Assembly (NCBI GenBank): GCA_001600495.1
Contig: BCKE01000006.1
Coordinates: forward strand, 79,912 to 143,911
Length of the DNA stretch: 64,000 bases
Source of the DNA: Pilasporangium apinafurcum
Taxonomy: Eukaryota > Oomycota > Peronosporomycetes > Pythiales > Pythiaceae
Reading direction: 5' to 3'
This document shows, one piece after another, positions 48,780-60,524 of the stretch. The position numbers were made by a program, and so were the translations under genes. Every line of letters starts with the position of its first letter. Position 1 is the stretch's first letter. A model generated the notes under the pieces. That model searched no databases. It was given only the letters and a program-made list of their open reading frames with translations, and had not been told where the DNA came from.

Positions 48780-50409
48780 ATGACCCCCTTGACGCGCACG
48801 ATATTGCCGATGGATACGAGCCGATCGACGCCTACCGTGATCCCTCCACTGCGACTGATACAGAACACATCAAATTCCGCGAGCCCAACCGACACCGATG
48901 CCCTTGACCGTGAACGCCAGAAAATGACTGCCTTGACCATCGTGGAGCTCCTTGCACGAGGCTCATCCTCCCCCTCCCTCTCTTCTGATCCAGTCAAGAA
49001 GGTTGAATCTCCACCCATAAGCAAAACGACTCTGCCGCCTCCGTTACCGGAGAATTTATTACCTCGGCTGCCTACAGCGCCATGGAATCGACCGTTGGGC
49101 AGTCTACTGCCGCGGCCGGAGCCAGTGGCGGTGCTGCCGGCCCCAGCTCCCACCGTTGGACAATCAGTATCAATAAGTAACGAAACTCCACCTACCTCCA
49201 CGACAAAACCAGCTGTGATGGTAAACTCCTCCCGCAAACGCCAGAAGGATGAGCTCACACGACTACGTGCCCAAGTACAGGAACTGCAGCGTGAGCTGGA
49301 GCATGTGCGTGCCCGGCTGCCTCAAAAACCGAGCCTGTTGGCATCTGGAACTGGGTACAACGCTGGTACGGATCAGTGCTCCCAGATGCCGACATCTTTG
49401 GTATGGGAACGAATCGCGATGCACCAGAAAGAAGAAAAGAGCAAAGCCGAGATTGAAAATTTGCGACTCAAAGGCATGGTCCATGACCAACTGAAAATCT
49501 CCAAAGGACTTGAGAAATTACTTAATAAACGCCGCAAAACTTCGGTAAGAACACCTATGCTTACATCTGAGCACTTTCAGAAGGTAACGATGGTCTAAAC
49601 GGTCTTCTTCTTGTTGAGTTTAGTCAGCAGAGCTTAGTGCACCAGAGAAACGCTTACGCGTGGATGAGTCCAACAATTCGAGTATTTATTCTATGTTGGC
49701 CGCGAGCGTCGACGGCCGATTGCATCAACTCGACGCGGTGTTTGAGAAGAATGGGATGGCGAGAGAGAAGCGGGAGATGCAGGAAACCCAAGTCGTCATG
49801 GACGATACCCATGGCCCTATGATCGAAGTGAAAGAAGCCAAAATTTTTCCTTTCGACGTTCATTCGACAAGTGACGCACTCTGGCGTTGTTTAGGTGTCA
49901 ACACATCCGATACTTTGAACGGGAACTCGTCCGTTAATTCCTTTTTGCTGCATGGATCGCATAACCTGAACTACCTCAAGATTAGCCTCCCCTTTCGACA
50001 GCATCGCGCACCAGACGGTGAATTGGTGGCAGAGATTGTCATCAAGCGCATTGATGATCGTAACCGAGTGCTGTTGTTGTGGGAGTCATTAGGGGAAAGT
50101 TTCTGTCCGACCATGCAACAAAACGGCACCCGTGGTGTAGAGATTCGTGAATATGGTTGGGGGATCATCGAGCCATTGCCGTGCCCAGCAGGTGAGGCGT
50201 CGAGTTTACTGCAATTGTGCTCTTATATCAAGACGCTACCAGGAGATGGTCAAGACCAGGGACAACAGCAATTCCACGGACTCACAGAAGTGGTGGGACC
50301 GACATACTTAAAGATCTGGGGTACACGGCAACAGCTCATGGAAAATTTGCTTATGGAAAGCACGATCACTGAGAAACGAGGTGGCCAAGCGAAGACGATT
50401 GTATTGTAA
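48780..50409 (+). CDS. M96-like coiled-coil/START-like protein, intron-containing copy 9
   Basis: Exon 1 is 48780-49544, intron 49545-49623 (79 bp, GTAAGA...GAGTTTAG), exon 2 49624-50409; phase 0, total 516 residues. The N-terminus is Pro/Ser/Thr-rich. A coil opens at SSRKRQKDELTRLRAQVQEL, followed by WERIAMHQKEEKSKAEIEN and LLNKRRKTS at the intron. Exon 2 holds LAASVDGRLHQLDAVFEKNG, EAKIFPFDVHS, a strand EIVIKRIDDRNRVLLLWES, GVEIREYGWGIIEPL and the terminal helix LMENLLMEST. The start is not certain, because a second frame upstream (ADDPLDAHDIADGYEPID, near 48777-48832) also looks protein-like and could join through an unseen intron. It lacks the second intron found in the next copy. Confidence 0.75.
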
Positions 50410-51010
50410 CCATGCTGGAGGAAGTGATTTATAAGTATGGAGAAAAAGGCTGGGATGGGGGATACTTAAAACAACAATCTTTTGCAAGAAGAGATGATGG
50501 AGGAGGAAATTTTTGGATATAGGAACTAGTTAGGAGTAGTAAGCGGCCAAGTGGACAAGCCACGGGATGTGTATATACTTGCTGTACTAGGATTTTGTAG
50601 CATAAAGCAATAAATAGCAAGCGAATGTGAAAAGATGAGACAAATAGTTGATGCTTTGATGTTTTTTGTTGATGGTCATTGCATCGTGGAGCAATTTAAT
50701 TCAGCAAAGATCTTGAGGCATATGCTCATAGGCAGCATGGACGAAATCCGAGGCGTAATGCTGCCATTCCGTTATTTGGCGTAATCAGAGCGGTGAGAAT
50801 GAGCCTCGAAGCCTCTTCTTTCGAATATCAATGTCATAATGCATACATGTCACATAGAAAGGATGATGCTGAATAAGTTGTTCAATAACCTCTTATATTT
50901 TATATTAATATATAAACGCATATTAAAGCACAACCAGAAATTCGGTATGGGTTAGGCGATAGGTCAGTGCTGGCCAGAATGCAATTTCACTCCTATGACT
51001 AACGCTGAGA
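50410..51010. other. Intergenic between copies 9 and 10
   Basis: 600 bp without a gene. A TATAT-rich stretch lies at about 50895-50925, roughly 90-115 bp before the next ATG. Nothing else seen. Confidence 0.5.
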
Positions 51011-52576
51011 ATGGCGCACTCGCGAGCGGAAAATTGCACCAGTCCGCCTGCTTATGCCTTCATGCCAGACATAGATGCACCAACGCTCCTAGCGCAACAG
51101 CTTGAATCAGAACGCGCCATGACAGCGTTCCTTGCGGAAATGGACGAGCTGGACCGCCTCGACATGAAGCAGCCGATTACTGATTTCTCGACTCCTCCAT
51201 TTCCATCCACTGCATTTGTGTCTCTGCAACCAAACTGCTCAGTAAACGTGGGCATATCCCAAGATATTTCCTCTTCGACCTTGGATTACGTAGACGGTGA
51301 AGCTGAAATGGCAACTGCCAATGCTGGGAAAGGCATCTGCAAAAAAAATAATCCAAAGATGAGGAAGCAGAAGTCCAAGCAAAAGCCAAAGTCGTCTTGG
51401 CTGCGAAAGAAGGAAGAAATGGCGGCGTTGCGCGAGGAATCAGCACAATTACAGGCGCAACTCGAATCATTGCAAGCCTATGGAGTACCGTCAACGGCGC
51501 TGGTAGGTCGTTTGGAAAGTAGTGAGGCACATAAAGAACGACCTGCAAAAAATGAAAAACGCGACTCACACGCCATGGAACAAGAAAACCAGCAACTACG
51601 TGCGATGGTGCGTGTACATTTGCAGATGGCTAATAGCATCCGCCAGTTATTGACCAAACGCGGTCATGTTTCGGTAAGTTTTACTTGTTTTAGTTTTCAT
51701 AAAAGATAAAGCGTTGACTTTGTATTGCTCTGATTACTGTTAGCTTCCGGAGCCATTGCCGTCCTGCAAACGTGTTTGTGTATCCAATTTCTCTGATATG
51801 AACGTGTTTGACCTGTTAGAGAGCAATATAAATGCACGGTATTCTCAGCTAGATCAAGTATGGGAGTCAGCCAAGGCTAGATCACCGACGACAGAACGGC
51901 ATGAAGCGCGTATCAACGTGGATGACGCCGATCGCGCTGTCGTTGATCTCAACGACACGCGAATTCTGCCATTCGATTTGCCTGCAGTGAGCAACGCTTC
52001 GTGGAAATGTGTGACAATGGTGGTTGAAGACGACGTCTGCACGGGCACGGTGTGTGTTGAATTGGCTTGGCTTGCAAATGTATCGAAATGATTTTGATGA
52101 TTGAGATCCTACATTTTTAGATTATCCAAAAATCGGATGATACGATCGCCATGGACGTGACCTGGACGCTTCCGAAAAAGAATTCCGATGAACAAGTGCA
52201 TATTTTCGTCAAGGCCATGGCCAAGCGGTTCGTGAGTAAAGATCGAATCATTGTCTTGTTCGAAGGCACAACCAGTTGGCCGAGTGACACAGGCATGTGG
52301 TGTTCCTCTACGCGAGAAACCGGATGGGGTGTCATTCAGCCGCATCCTGTCGATGGTCCCTCATCTCCAATTTGCGTGATTCAAGCATCAGTCCGTGTCA
52401 CTCCTGACGTTTCTTCCGCTCCTCCCCCCTCCTCCTCTTCCTCTTCACCTGAAAGTGAGCACCATCAGCAAATCCTCGGAGACGTTGTGATTCCATCCTA
52501 TCAGTACATTATCCAAACGCGCCATCAACTCGTGGAAAACATGTTACTGGACGAAATGCGCAACATGAGTATTTAG
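51011..52576 (+). CDS. M96-like coiled-coil/START-like protein, intron-containing copy 10
   Basis: Exons 51011-51673, 51744-52049 and 52121-52576, with introns of 70 and 71 bp, both phase 0 (GTAAGT...CTGTTAG and GTGTGT...TTTTTAG). Total 474 residues. The coil follows a Lys-rich stretch (KMRKQKSKQKPKSSW), with LRKKEEMAALREESAQLQ. Exon 2 has NVFDLLESNINARYSQLDQV and LNDTRILPFDLP. Exon 3 has DDTIAMDVTWTLP, AKRFVSKDRIIVLFEGT, SSTRETGWGVIQPH and LVENMLLDEM. It keeps both introns and may show the ancestral gene structure of the family. The FEGTTSWP and GWGVIQP motifs group it with copies 9 and 11. Confidence 0.8.
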
Positions 52577-53389
52577 TCGATATCCTCAGCTTAATAAATG
52601 TGTTCAACAGCATTCCATGTAGTCCATTCAAAAGTAGCCATTTCTTGTCTCTACTGTAGACTTCGACGCTCTTCAGGTGATGTCCAAGACGGATTAGGGT
52701 TGAGGGAATTTAAAGTCTGTTTTATTTCTCTTTAGCTGGTGAGTACACAAGTTCTTCACTCTCTCACTGGCTGCTATGATGGACTCAAGATTGTTGATCA
52801 TCTGCGAGAATCATCACTGATGAGCTGAGCAGGCATTTGCGTCAAAGCATGACGGTCAACATCTGAAACTTGAGATCTGCAGATCGGAGCAAAGATTAGT
52901 GGTGGATTATGTGTTTTCTAGTTTTGCTCTGACTCGAAAAGTAAAAAAAAGCAAAAACGACCATGTGATTACACATTCCCAAACAGAATCATGATATGCG
53001 ACAACGAACGGAACACAAGATGCCTCGTCAATTATGCAGAGCAGATCTTTGGATGACAAGGCCCATAGTGGTAGTAAGCACATGTTGGGTAGTGTTATTC
53101 TGTCTACAGTGATCATAAATAACGTTTTTCTGATTCCATAAATAACACTCCGCAAATGTAAAACAGAACCTATGAAGGGTTAGGGTGTATTCAACACACA
53201 CACATCATTTTTCGAAATGGATTACGCACGTCGTCAACAGTAATCTGACAAGCAAGTAATCGATGCTGCGAGCACAACGGCGAGCCTCTTTTTTTTGGAT
53301 GCTTTGGAGAAGAAGGAGGATGCGTGTGACTAATTTAAAACAAACATTTGCTATCCCAACCAGTCTATATCTTCATTCGAAGCAACCAC
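52577..53389. other. Intergenic between copies 10 and 11
   Basis: 800 bp without a recognised gene. The beginning of copy 11 is not fixed, so an upstream exon could be hidden near 53215-53340. Confidence 0.4.
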
Positions 53390-54623
53390 ATGCTAGCGGA
53401 CAAGCACTTTCAGGTGCAGACGTGGCTGCGGCAATTAGAAGAGCAGACATTAGCCAACGAATTAATGTTCTGTAATAGCTCACCACCGACAAGCCCAATA
53501 GACTGCCAGATGCTACCACTACAAACAACCAAGGCAAGTATAGACGCCCGCAATACAGGTTGCAAGCGCCAGCGACCAGTGAATGGTGGGAATGATAATA
53601 ACAGGAAGAAATCCAAGCCAGTAGCGCCAATGCGGACGCAGACAACATGGCCCACACCATCCAAAAACATAGACAACCGCTGGTCACAAAAATGTGTAGA
53701 TCCACAATCACAGCTGGCAGCTGCGCGGCTCGAAGTGGCGATGCAGGAATTGGAACAAGCTCAGGCGCGCAACCACTATGTTGATCTATTCAACCTCCCG
53801 CAACCATTGACATTCTGCTCGAAAATGGACGCTGCACTTTATGAATCGCTCGAGCGGTCGCTTGATGAACAATACAAACAACTAGACGATGTATGGCGAG
53901 AAGCAGGGCTGGCTAACGTCTCCTGTGATAGCAGCGTGTCAACATTTCGCGAAGATGCACGGGTCGTCGCAGACGGAAATGAAGGGTTTGCCGTGCGATT
54001 TGTTGCTGTGCGACCGATGCCATTCGATGCCGAGACAATTGATCGTATTGCCTGGCAGTGTGCGGCAAAGGAATCCATCAAAACCAGCTACTCGTCCGAG
54101 AATGAGGTAATTAACTCTCATTAACCTCATTTGTCTCGGTGCATATCTCACCCTTAAGGATTTTTTTTATGACTATTAACAGGCCAAACCGGATAAAATT
54201 TACATCAAACGCGAGTTCTTGCTACAGCAGCCAAATACACCTGGTGTCAAGATCCTCTTACGTGCAATATTTAAGCGCTATATGACCAAAGACCGCATCA
54301 TCGTAATATGGAACGGCACAGGTGATTGGCCGGAAGAATATAGTAAGAAATGTCCACGTAGCGCGCCGATTCGCGAGCGGGGCTATGGAATCGTTCGGCC
54401 ACTATCTGGAATCGACAGCAACAAGTGTTCATCGCCAGTCAGTCTCAGTCAATACTGCGTGTTTATGACTCCTGGATGCTCGGCTGCGGTTGAGATGAAG
54501 AATGAGGAGATGCTCCAACTCATGGCTGATGTTATCGTGCCTTCCTACCGGGAGATCTTGGCGGCTAGACGCCAGATATTGGAAAATGCCATCTTGGATG
54601 AGATGATGAACAAGAAGCGGTGA
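53390..54623 (+). CDS. M96-like START-like protein, intron-containing copy 11, coil reduced
   Basis: Exon 1 is 53390-54106 (first ATG in an open frame that extends to 53348), intron 54107-54182 (76 bp, GTAATT...TATTAACAG, phase 0), exon 2 54183-54623; 385 residues. The bZIP-like segment is absent: a basic stretch (RKKSKPVAPMRTQ) is followed only by a short helix LAAARLEVAMQELEQAQ. YESLERSLDEQYKQLDDVW, VRPMPFDAET, FKRYMTKDRIIVIWNGT, RERGYGIVRPL and ILENAILDEM are retained. The first intron of copies 9 and 10 is missing, while the second is kept at the matching position. An upstream start exon is possible. Confidence 0.7.
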
Positions 54624-54767
54624 TGATGACGATGATGCTAATCAGCACAACAGAAACTAGTTACTCGTGTACTGTAAACAAGTGTAATAATAAAGTATGT
54701 GCGTGTTTCCTTGTATTCATCACATCAAACATCCAAATCACGCATAATGCATGCACGGACCACATTC

Positions 54768-55751
54768 TTAGGCCGCTCCATCGTACTTCTCCGCATTAAA
54801 TGCAGTCAAGATTTCATGTTTTCGGTTGGCAAATGCAGTGTAGACGTCCGCTTCGTAGCACACAAACCCCAGGCTGCCAATCCATCCACGATGCGTGCGG
54901 AGAAAGCGTTGAATCTCGACCAGCGCTACTTCCGCAGCCGCTACGGCCGGAATGCCCATATTGCCCGTCGAGATCGATGCGAGCGCCACACACGCCAGAT
55001 CTTCATTCTCCACTGACTCCAAAAGTGTCGTGTAAGTTCTCGCGAGTTGCTGCAGACATAACTCGTGATTGCCGGATGGACCGACGCAATGAATGAGTTT
55101 CTGAACGCCGCTGGCGAATCCTGGAGTCACATACACTTCACCGATCCGCAAATGCACTTGCAATTCCGCAATGTGGTCGTCCAATTCCAGTCCAGCTCGA
55201 CGGAACACACATGCTGCTGCGCCAATGCGCGGATTCCAGAGAACACTGCTCGTGGGAAACGCAATACCGTCGATTGGTCGGTCGTTGAGCATAGAAATCT
55301 CGCCGATATCCCCACGGACTATGTGGATGCGGTCGTTAAACTGCTGCTGATCGTGCATGGACAGCAGAAATTCGCGGAGGTTGGGACATGCCAATTCCCA
55401 AAGGACAATGTATTCTGGTTTAAAGCTAATAGGAATATCAAGTGCATCCTCACCATTTGCAGGTGGACAATGACCATGAAAATGGCACTGCAACATCTCA
55501 TGCCAGAGCAGATCTTGTTGCAGGAACTGTTGCCACCGGCGAGTGGGACTGTTGAGCACCGTTAAAAATGCCTCAACAGAGTCGATATCTATGCATAAGA
55601 GGATGTTTTGCAGCACGCAATCAATGTCCAATATCCGTGTAAGTGTGGTGAGGAGAGTGCTTGTGCGTGGACGCTTCACATCTCGACAATCAGCAGCGGG
55701 TGTGTCGTCTGGTTCGACGGTGGCTCCTGCTGCTGCTTGCTTCATCTTCAT
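54768..55751 (-). CDS. F-box-like plus macrodomain (ADP-ribose-binding) protein
   Basis: An intronless frame of 327 residues starts at ATG 55751. Residues about 40-100 resemble an F-box region (CVLQNILLCIDIDSVEAF, WHEML). Residues about 145-300 form a macrodomain: IHIVRGDIGEIS, GIAFPTSSVLWNPRIGAAA, HCVGPSG and the loop ALASISTGNMGIPAVAAAE. The AFPTSS in place of the usual VNAAN-type Asn is notable and may change ADP-ribose binding or hydrolysis. An F-box would link it to an SCF ubiquitin ligase, so it may read ADP-ribosylated substrates; this is inference. Converges with M96-like copy 11 (145 bp) and is divergent from DNAJC3. Confidence 0.75.
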   Translation of the reverse strand: MKMKQAAAGATVEPDDTPAADCRDVKRPRTSTLLTTLTRILDIDCVLQNILLCIDIDSVEAFLTVLNSPTRRWQQFLQQDLLWHEMLQCHFHGHCPPANGEDALDIPISFKPEYIVLWELACPNLREFLLSMHDQQQFNDRIHIVRGDIGEISMLNDRPIDGIAFPTSSVLWNPRIGAAACVFRRAGLELDDHIAELQVHLRIGEVYVTPGFASGVQKLIHCVGPSGNHELCLQQLARTYTTLLESVENEDLACVALASISTGNMGIPAVAAAEVALVEIQRFLRTHRGWIGSLGFVCYEADVYTAFANRKHEILTAFNAEKYDGAA

Positions 55752-56576
55752 TCCTTCTAAATATGCTTAAAAGTGGGTTCAAAAACAATAAGAAAATATT
55801 ACTTTCGACCAATAAAACATTGAAATATTTCGAATTTAAGCCAATCATCAATGAAATGAGCACTACTTGCAAATCGAATGCTGGGATTAGAACTGCTAGC
55901 ACTCGAAGCAATGGTGCGCAAGTCTCTGTGCTTGCTGAGCTATAGACATGAGTTTTTCTGGAATTGTCGAATGGCAAAAGTATAGCGTCGCATGTGGTTT
56001 ATCTACTGGATCTGAGAAAAGTCGCCATGTACTGAATTTTGGCCAAAAATGCTTGGGATGGATGCACAAAATGTCTAGCAAAACACCTTCAACATTCTCT
56101 TTCCACTCATCGCTACGGCTGTCATATGACTTGGCGCTATCATGTCCAACCGTTGCATTATTATTATTAGTTGTGAGAGATAGTAAACATTTTACCTGAT
56201 CTGTTCTACTCCTTTTCCCTCTCGAGTCGATTGCCCTTCATCACGAGAACGCAACAACTATCCTCCTTGTTTGAAAAGCCACGTGGAGCTTTCAGAATGG
56301 CATCATGATGTGCAAATCCCTTCTTTTAAAAGATCCATCCCTATTTTTGTTATTATTTTCGGGATTATCCAGCTGTTGAGCGTATGAGACTAGGGATGAA
56401 ATTAACTTACAGCCAATCAAGTTCGACTTTCTGTGAACAAAACGAGGGACAATCACTGGAAAACGGTGCCGAAAACAGCTAATGCAGATTTTCCGTTAAA
56501 AGAGCACACAGATCCCGGATCGTAAAGGGAAGCGAAGACGATACGCTCAAGTTAAAAGAAATAATATACGCAGACG
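55752..56576. promoter_or_regulatory. Divergent promoter region between macrodomain gene and DNAJC3
   Basis: 825 bp without a gene. A palindromic CCACGTGG occurs at 56279-56286, about 290 bp before the DNAJC3 ATG; it contains the CCACG/ACGTG core bound by bZIP factors of the unfolded-protein response in other eukaryotes. Its use here is conjecture. Confidence 0.35.
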
Positions 56577-58721
56577 ATGGTGATGGGTGGTCTGCGTAAG
56601 TGGGTGACGTTTGCAGTCGTATGCTTCGCGCTCGTGATCGGTGAGGTGCGTCTCCTGCCGCAACAGCATTTTCAATTCGAAATGATCAATGTCAATCCAA
56701 ATGAACGCTGTTGTTGATCATTCGGTTCATTGTCTTTCCTGGAAATGAAGCATCAAGTGAGCGGACAGGAGAGCGTGTCAAAAGTTCGTGTGGCTGCAGA
56801 AAATGCGTTTGCAGGTGGTGATATGAAGACAGTAAGTGGAAGTTCTTGCTTTTTGTCGGAAATGCGAGTAGATTAGGTTAAACATGTTTATTGGAATGGC
56901 TGAGCAGGCGATTTCGCTGTTGTCAAAGTTGATTGAACTGGAACCTACGAATGAGCGCAATTTTTACAAAGTAAGTCGGCTGCTGGTCATTATTATTGAC
57001 AAGAATTGACATGAGCGAGTACTAATGATGTTGCTTTTCGTTGTGATTGCTCAAAATTCAAGCGATTTCGCGCGTACTTGAGCGAGCGCAAGTTTTCACA
57101 TGCGCTCTCCGATCTGACGTCCTCGCTGACTGTCAATCCAAGCTACAAGCAGGTTTATACATTGCTTTGCTGCATGACACCTTGTTTAAAGAGCGATTAA
57201 TGGGCTAATGCTGTTGTCCATCATAACGAAAGGGAATTTTGCAACGTGGCAAATTGTTAATGATGCTTGGGCAGTGTTCGGAGGCAGTACAAGACTTCAA
57301 GCACATGGTCGAGTAAGTGAACGTTGGTAATCGCTATATTACATCCGATTATTCATTTGAATAACATTTCTTGATGTTTGTCAGGCTCTACCCAACAGAT
57401 CCATCGGCGGCACACAATTTGGACTTGAGCACGCGATGTGCTGCGTACATTGACGAAGCCGAAAAAGCACAGGTAGTAACCTACTACTGTCGGTGGTTGC
57501 TTTATTAATATCGTAGCTATTTAACCAAGACTGAATTATGTAAATGACAGAGTCGAGGCGATTTTCAGTCGGCTCATGCGTATCTGACACAGGCGATTGA
57601 AGAAGCGGCTGTATCGAGTGTCCCGTTATTGCTTGAACGCGCACAGCTGAGGTGAGATTAAAAAATTGCAACATATTGAAACGTCTGCTTATTTTGTCCA
57701 TTTCAACTCCTGTATCCTTTTAGTTTTTCACTTGTGAATCCGTATGATGCCATCGCGGATTTGGGCACCGTGCTTAAGCTGGAGTCCTCAAACATTCCAG
57801 CATTACAAATGCGTGGTGAAGTGCTCTACTCGGTATGTGTTTTCGGAATATCCAGCGTATCAAGAAGGGAAGTGATCTAATATGTGCCTGTCGTTAATCC
57901 ATTAGTTGGGTGATAAGCAATCGTTGAATGCTGCGCTGTCGCACTTCCGTCAGGGGTTACATTCTGATCCTGAACACAAAGGACTGAAGAAACTATATCG
58001 TCAACTGAAGAAAATACTGAAGTTTATGACTAATGCTGAGGATGCCATGGTACGGGGTGCGTATTCGGAAGCCTCAGACGAGTGGCAATCCGCATTGGAA
58101 GTTGATCCAGAGCATGACGCAATGAACAAAGAGGTGTACTTGCAGCTTTGTATCAGCTTATTGCATCTGAAACAGTATACAAATGCTGCACGTGCATGTG
58201 AAAAAGTCGTGGCCATTGACGATACGTACGCATTAGCGTTTTCAAAATTGAGTGAAGCACAATTAGGTTTGGAACAGTATGAAGATGCCGTGCGCTCAGC
58301 GAAGCGAGCATATGAACTGGACGATTCCAGTCGTGAGTTCAAAGAAGGTGTGCATCGTGCGGAAGCAGCGCTGAAGCAGAGCAAGAACAAGAATTACTAC
58401 AAGATCCTGGGTGTGGCACGTGATGCAGACATGAAGGAAATCAAAAAAGCATACCGGAAACAGGCATTGGAATGGCATCCGGACAAGCACTCGGATAAAG
58501 ACGAGAGCATGCAGGAAGAAGCAAGTAGAAAGTTCCACGATATCGCTGAAGCTTATGAAATCCTATCGGACGAAGAGATGCGTGCCAAGTACGACCGTGG
58601 TGAAGATGTGACTGGCACTGCACAGAGCCAGCAACAAGGCCATCCGTTCCAGAATCCGTTTGGAAATGCGCATTTCTTCCAGCAAGGCGGCCGCACGTTC
58701 CGCTTCAATTTTGGTGGATAA
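56577..58721 (+). CDS. DNAJC3: DNAJC3/p58IPK-like ER co-chaperone, nine exons
   Basis: Exons: 56577-56645, 56751-56831, 56908-56970, 57063-57152, 57233-57312, 57385-57472, 57551-57651, 57724-57832, 57906-58721. All junctions are GT-AG and keep frame, giving 498 residues (human about 504). [20 protein letters not shown] is a signal peptide. TPR repeats fill the middle (for example [37 protein letters not shown]), and a J-domain lies near the C-terminus with [20 protein letters not shown] and the HPD triad in WHPDKHSD. It ends in FRFNFGG without a KDEL signal, as in the family. DNAJC3 works with BiP in the ER lumen. Introns cluster in the 5' half; the last exon carries more than half the coding length. 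Confidence 0.9.
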
Positions 58722-60524
58722 GTGCACGTGTTCTGTCGATGGTGGTCGACTTTTTCGGCATCATCAAGAACCCGAAAGAGGGACTTCAACGGTAGCGCTT
58801 AGATTTGAATCTTCTTCCACAAAGACAAGTCTTCATGTAAGTAAATGCACTGCAATTAAAGGATTTCTGTCGGTTATATGAATTTGGTTTAGATTTGGAA
58901 TTGTCATGAATGCTGTTTGCTGGATAAACTTTCGTGATGCAGGAAACATTGTAGGAAGAAAAAAAAAAACAACACGTGAATGTCAAAAAAAAGTTTACTT
59001 TGTTATTCAATTTGAATTTAGATTTATTAGACATACTGGGCTACATCTGGATCAGTAGCATGCAAAGCATGGGGAAAGATGATAGAGCTCATATGGTGAT
59101 GCATGTTATTGGTATCCACATGACTTTTTCAGAACAGGTCTGTGTTGGATAATTTTAATCATCGCTCCATCAGTTCAACGCATACACACAATATATATAT
59201 GAGAAAGTCAGCTCTCGGATGCTCATCATCGAATGCCCGTAGATAGAGAGGCGTCATGAAGGGGAATCCAAAACAATTTTCTCATCACTCTTTCTCACAC
59301 ACACAAATATACACACACATAGCAGAGCTGATCATTTTCGGTTGCTTCATAAACACAGGTGTCAATGTCTCAACAGCTTTGTCACCGCAGTGACCAAAAG
59401 GGTAGAGGTATCAGTGGTAATGATAAAGTAATCTAATCAGCAGCATTCGAAAAAGCTCAGCTCACAACATTTATCATACGCAGAAATACATATACAGCAT
59501 ACAAATTGTTTCATCCAAACGTTCTTAGGTGATTTGGATTTCCACACAAGACCCCAAAGAGCCTTCAGAGTGGTGCATGAAATTTCATATCATCAACAAT
59601 TTTCAAAGCACACCCCATACACAAATTCACGTGCATACAAATACTCATACAAGAAAGACTGTCAGCAACTATGTTGACTTCGCCACACCAAAAGCACGCT
59701 TTTAAACGCACGAGCAACGTAATCCGTAGTAAGTTGGCTAATCACTTTTGCTTCTGGTGAAAAGTACCGGGTCCAATTACAAATGCAACAAGCCAGACGC
59801 ATGAGTCGCCCCCATCCTCGAACTTTTCAGCGCAAGAAGAGAAGCTAACTCTGTCCAACATGCCACAGAATATTGCCGGCGTGGAGTATGAAGAAGCAAC
59901 ATATAAAATATATAAAGACATTCATGAGGTCAGCACTTTGAGAAATTTCATCGCGATTACGCGAATCAAGAACACGGACCAAAGTATATGGTCATCACTC
60001 CTCATACATAATATACATAAAGTAGTGCTCATTTTATGGGTGATAGTGATACATTCGATTCCTCATGGCTAGTTGGTTCAAGCCAGATCAGCATCAACTT
60101 TCATCATTGCACACACATGCACTCAAATATACTGCATACCACCTGGTGCCTGAGGTCAATGGACTCGGAGTTTGCATATAATGATTCCGGATGCAGCAAT
60201 CTTCCGCATTGGTTTTTAGCTCAGAAGAGGGAGCTTGGAATCTTCATCGTCCACAATCCAAATCCACACACACATATGATCAAATAGCCACTTGACGATT
60301 GATCATCACACACATACACGAAGGCTTGCGAATCGAGGAATGACTTGTTGTAGAGATCCATTCATCAACATTTCCCGCGCAGCCAGCCAAACCAATCATT
60401 TAGTAACCAATTTGAGCCTTTCGTAATTACACCATAAATCGTAAAAATATTTTTACGCCTTTGAAAGATAACAAAAAACAGAAATCTAACGGTTATTGTT
60501 CCATTCAGTTATCAAGTTAGCTTT
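58722..60524. other. Intergenic, 1.8 kb, with CA/TA-rich microsatellite stretches
   Basis: CA-rich tracts lie near 59170-59200, 59295-59325 and 60260-60285. No gene is supported; the frame at 59860-60072 looks like chance. The last part is the 3' flank of the minus-strand nucleoporin gene. Confidence 0.45.

Noticed and set aside
59860-60072. 70-codon ORF in the CA-rich region
   Set aside because: Lies among microsatellite-like sequence, no resemblance to known proteins.
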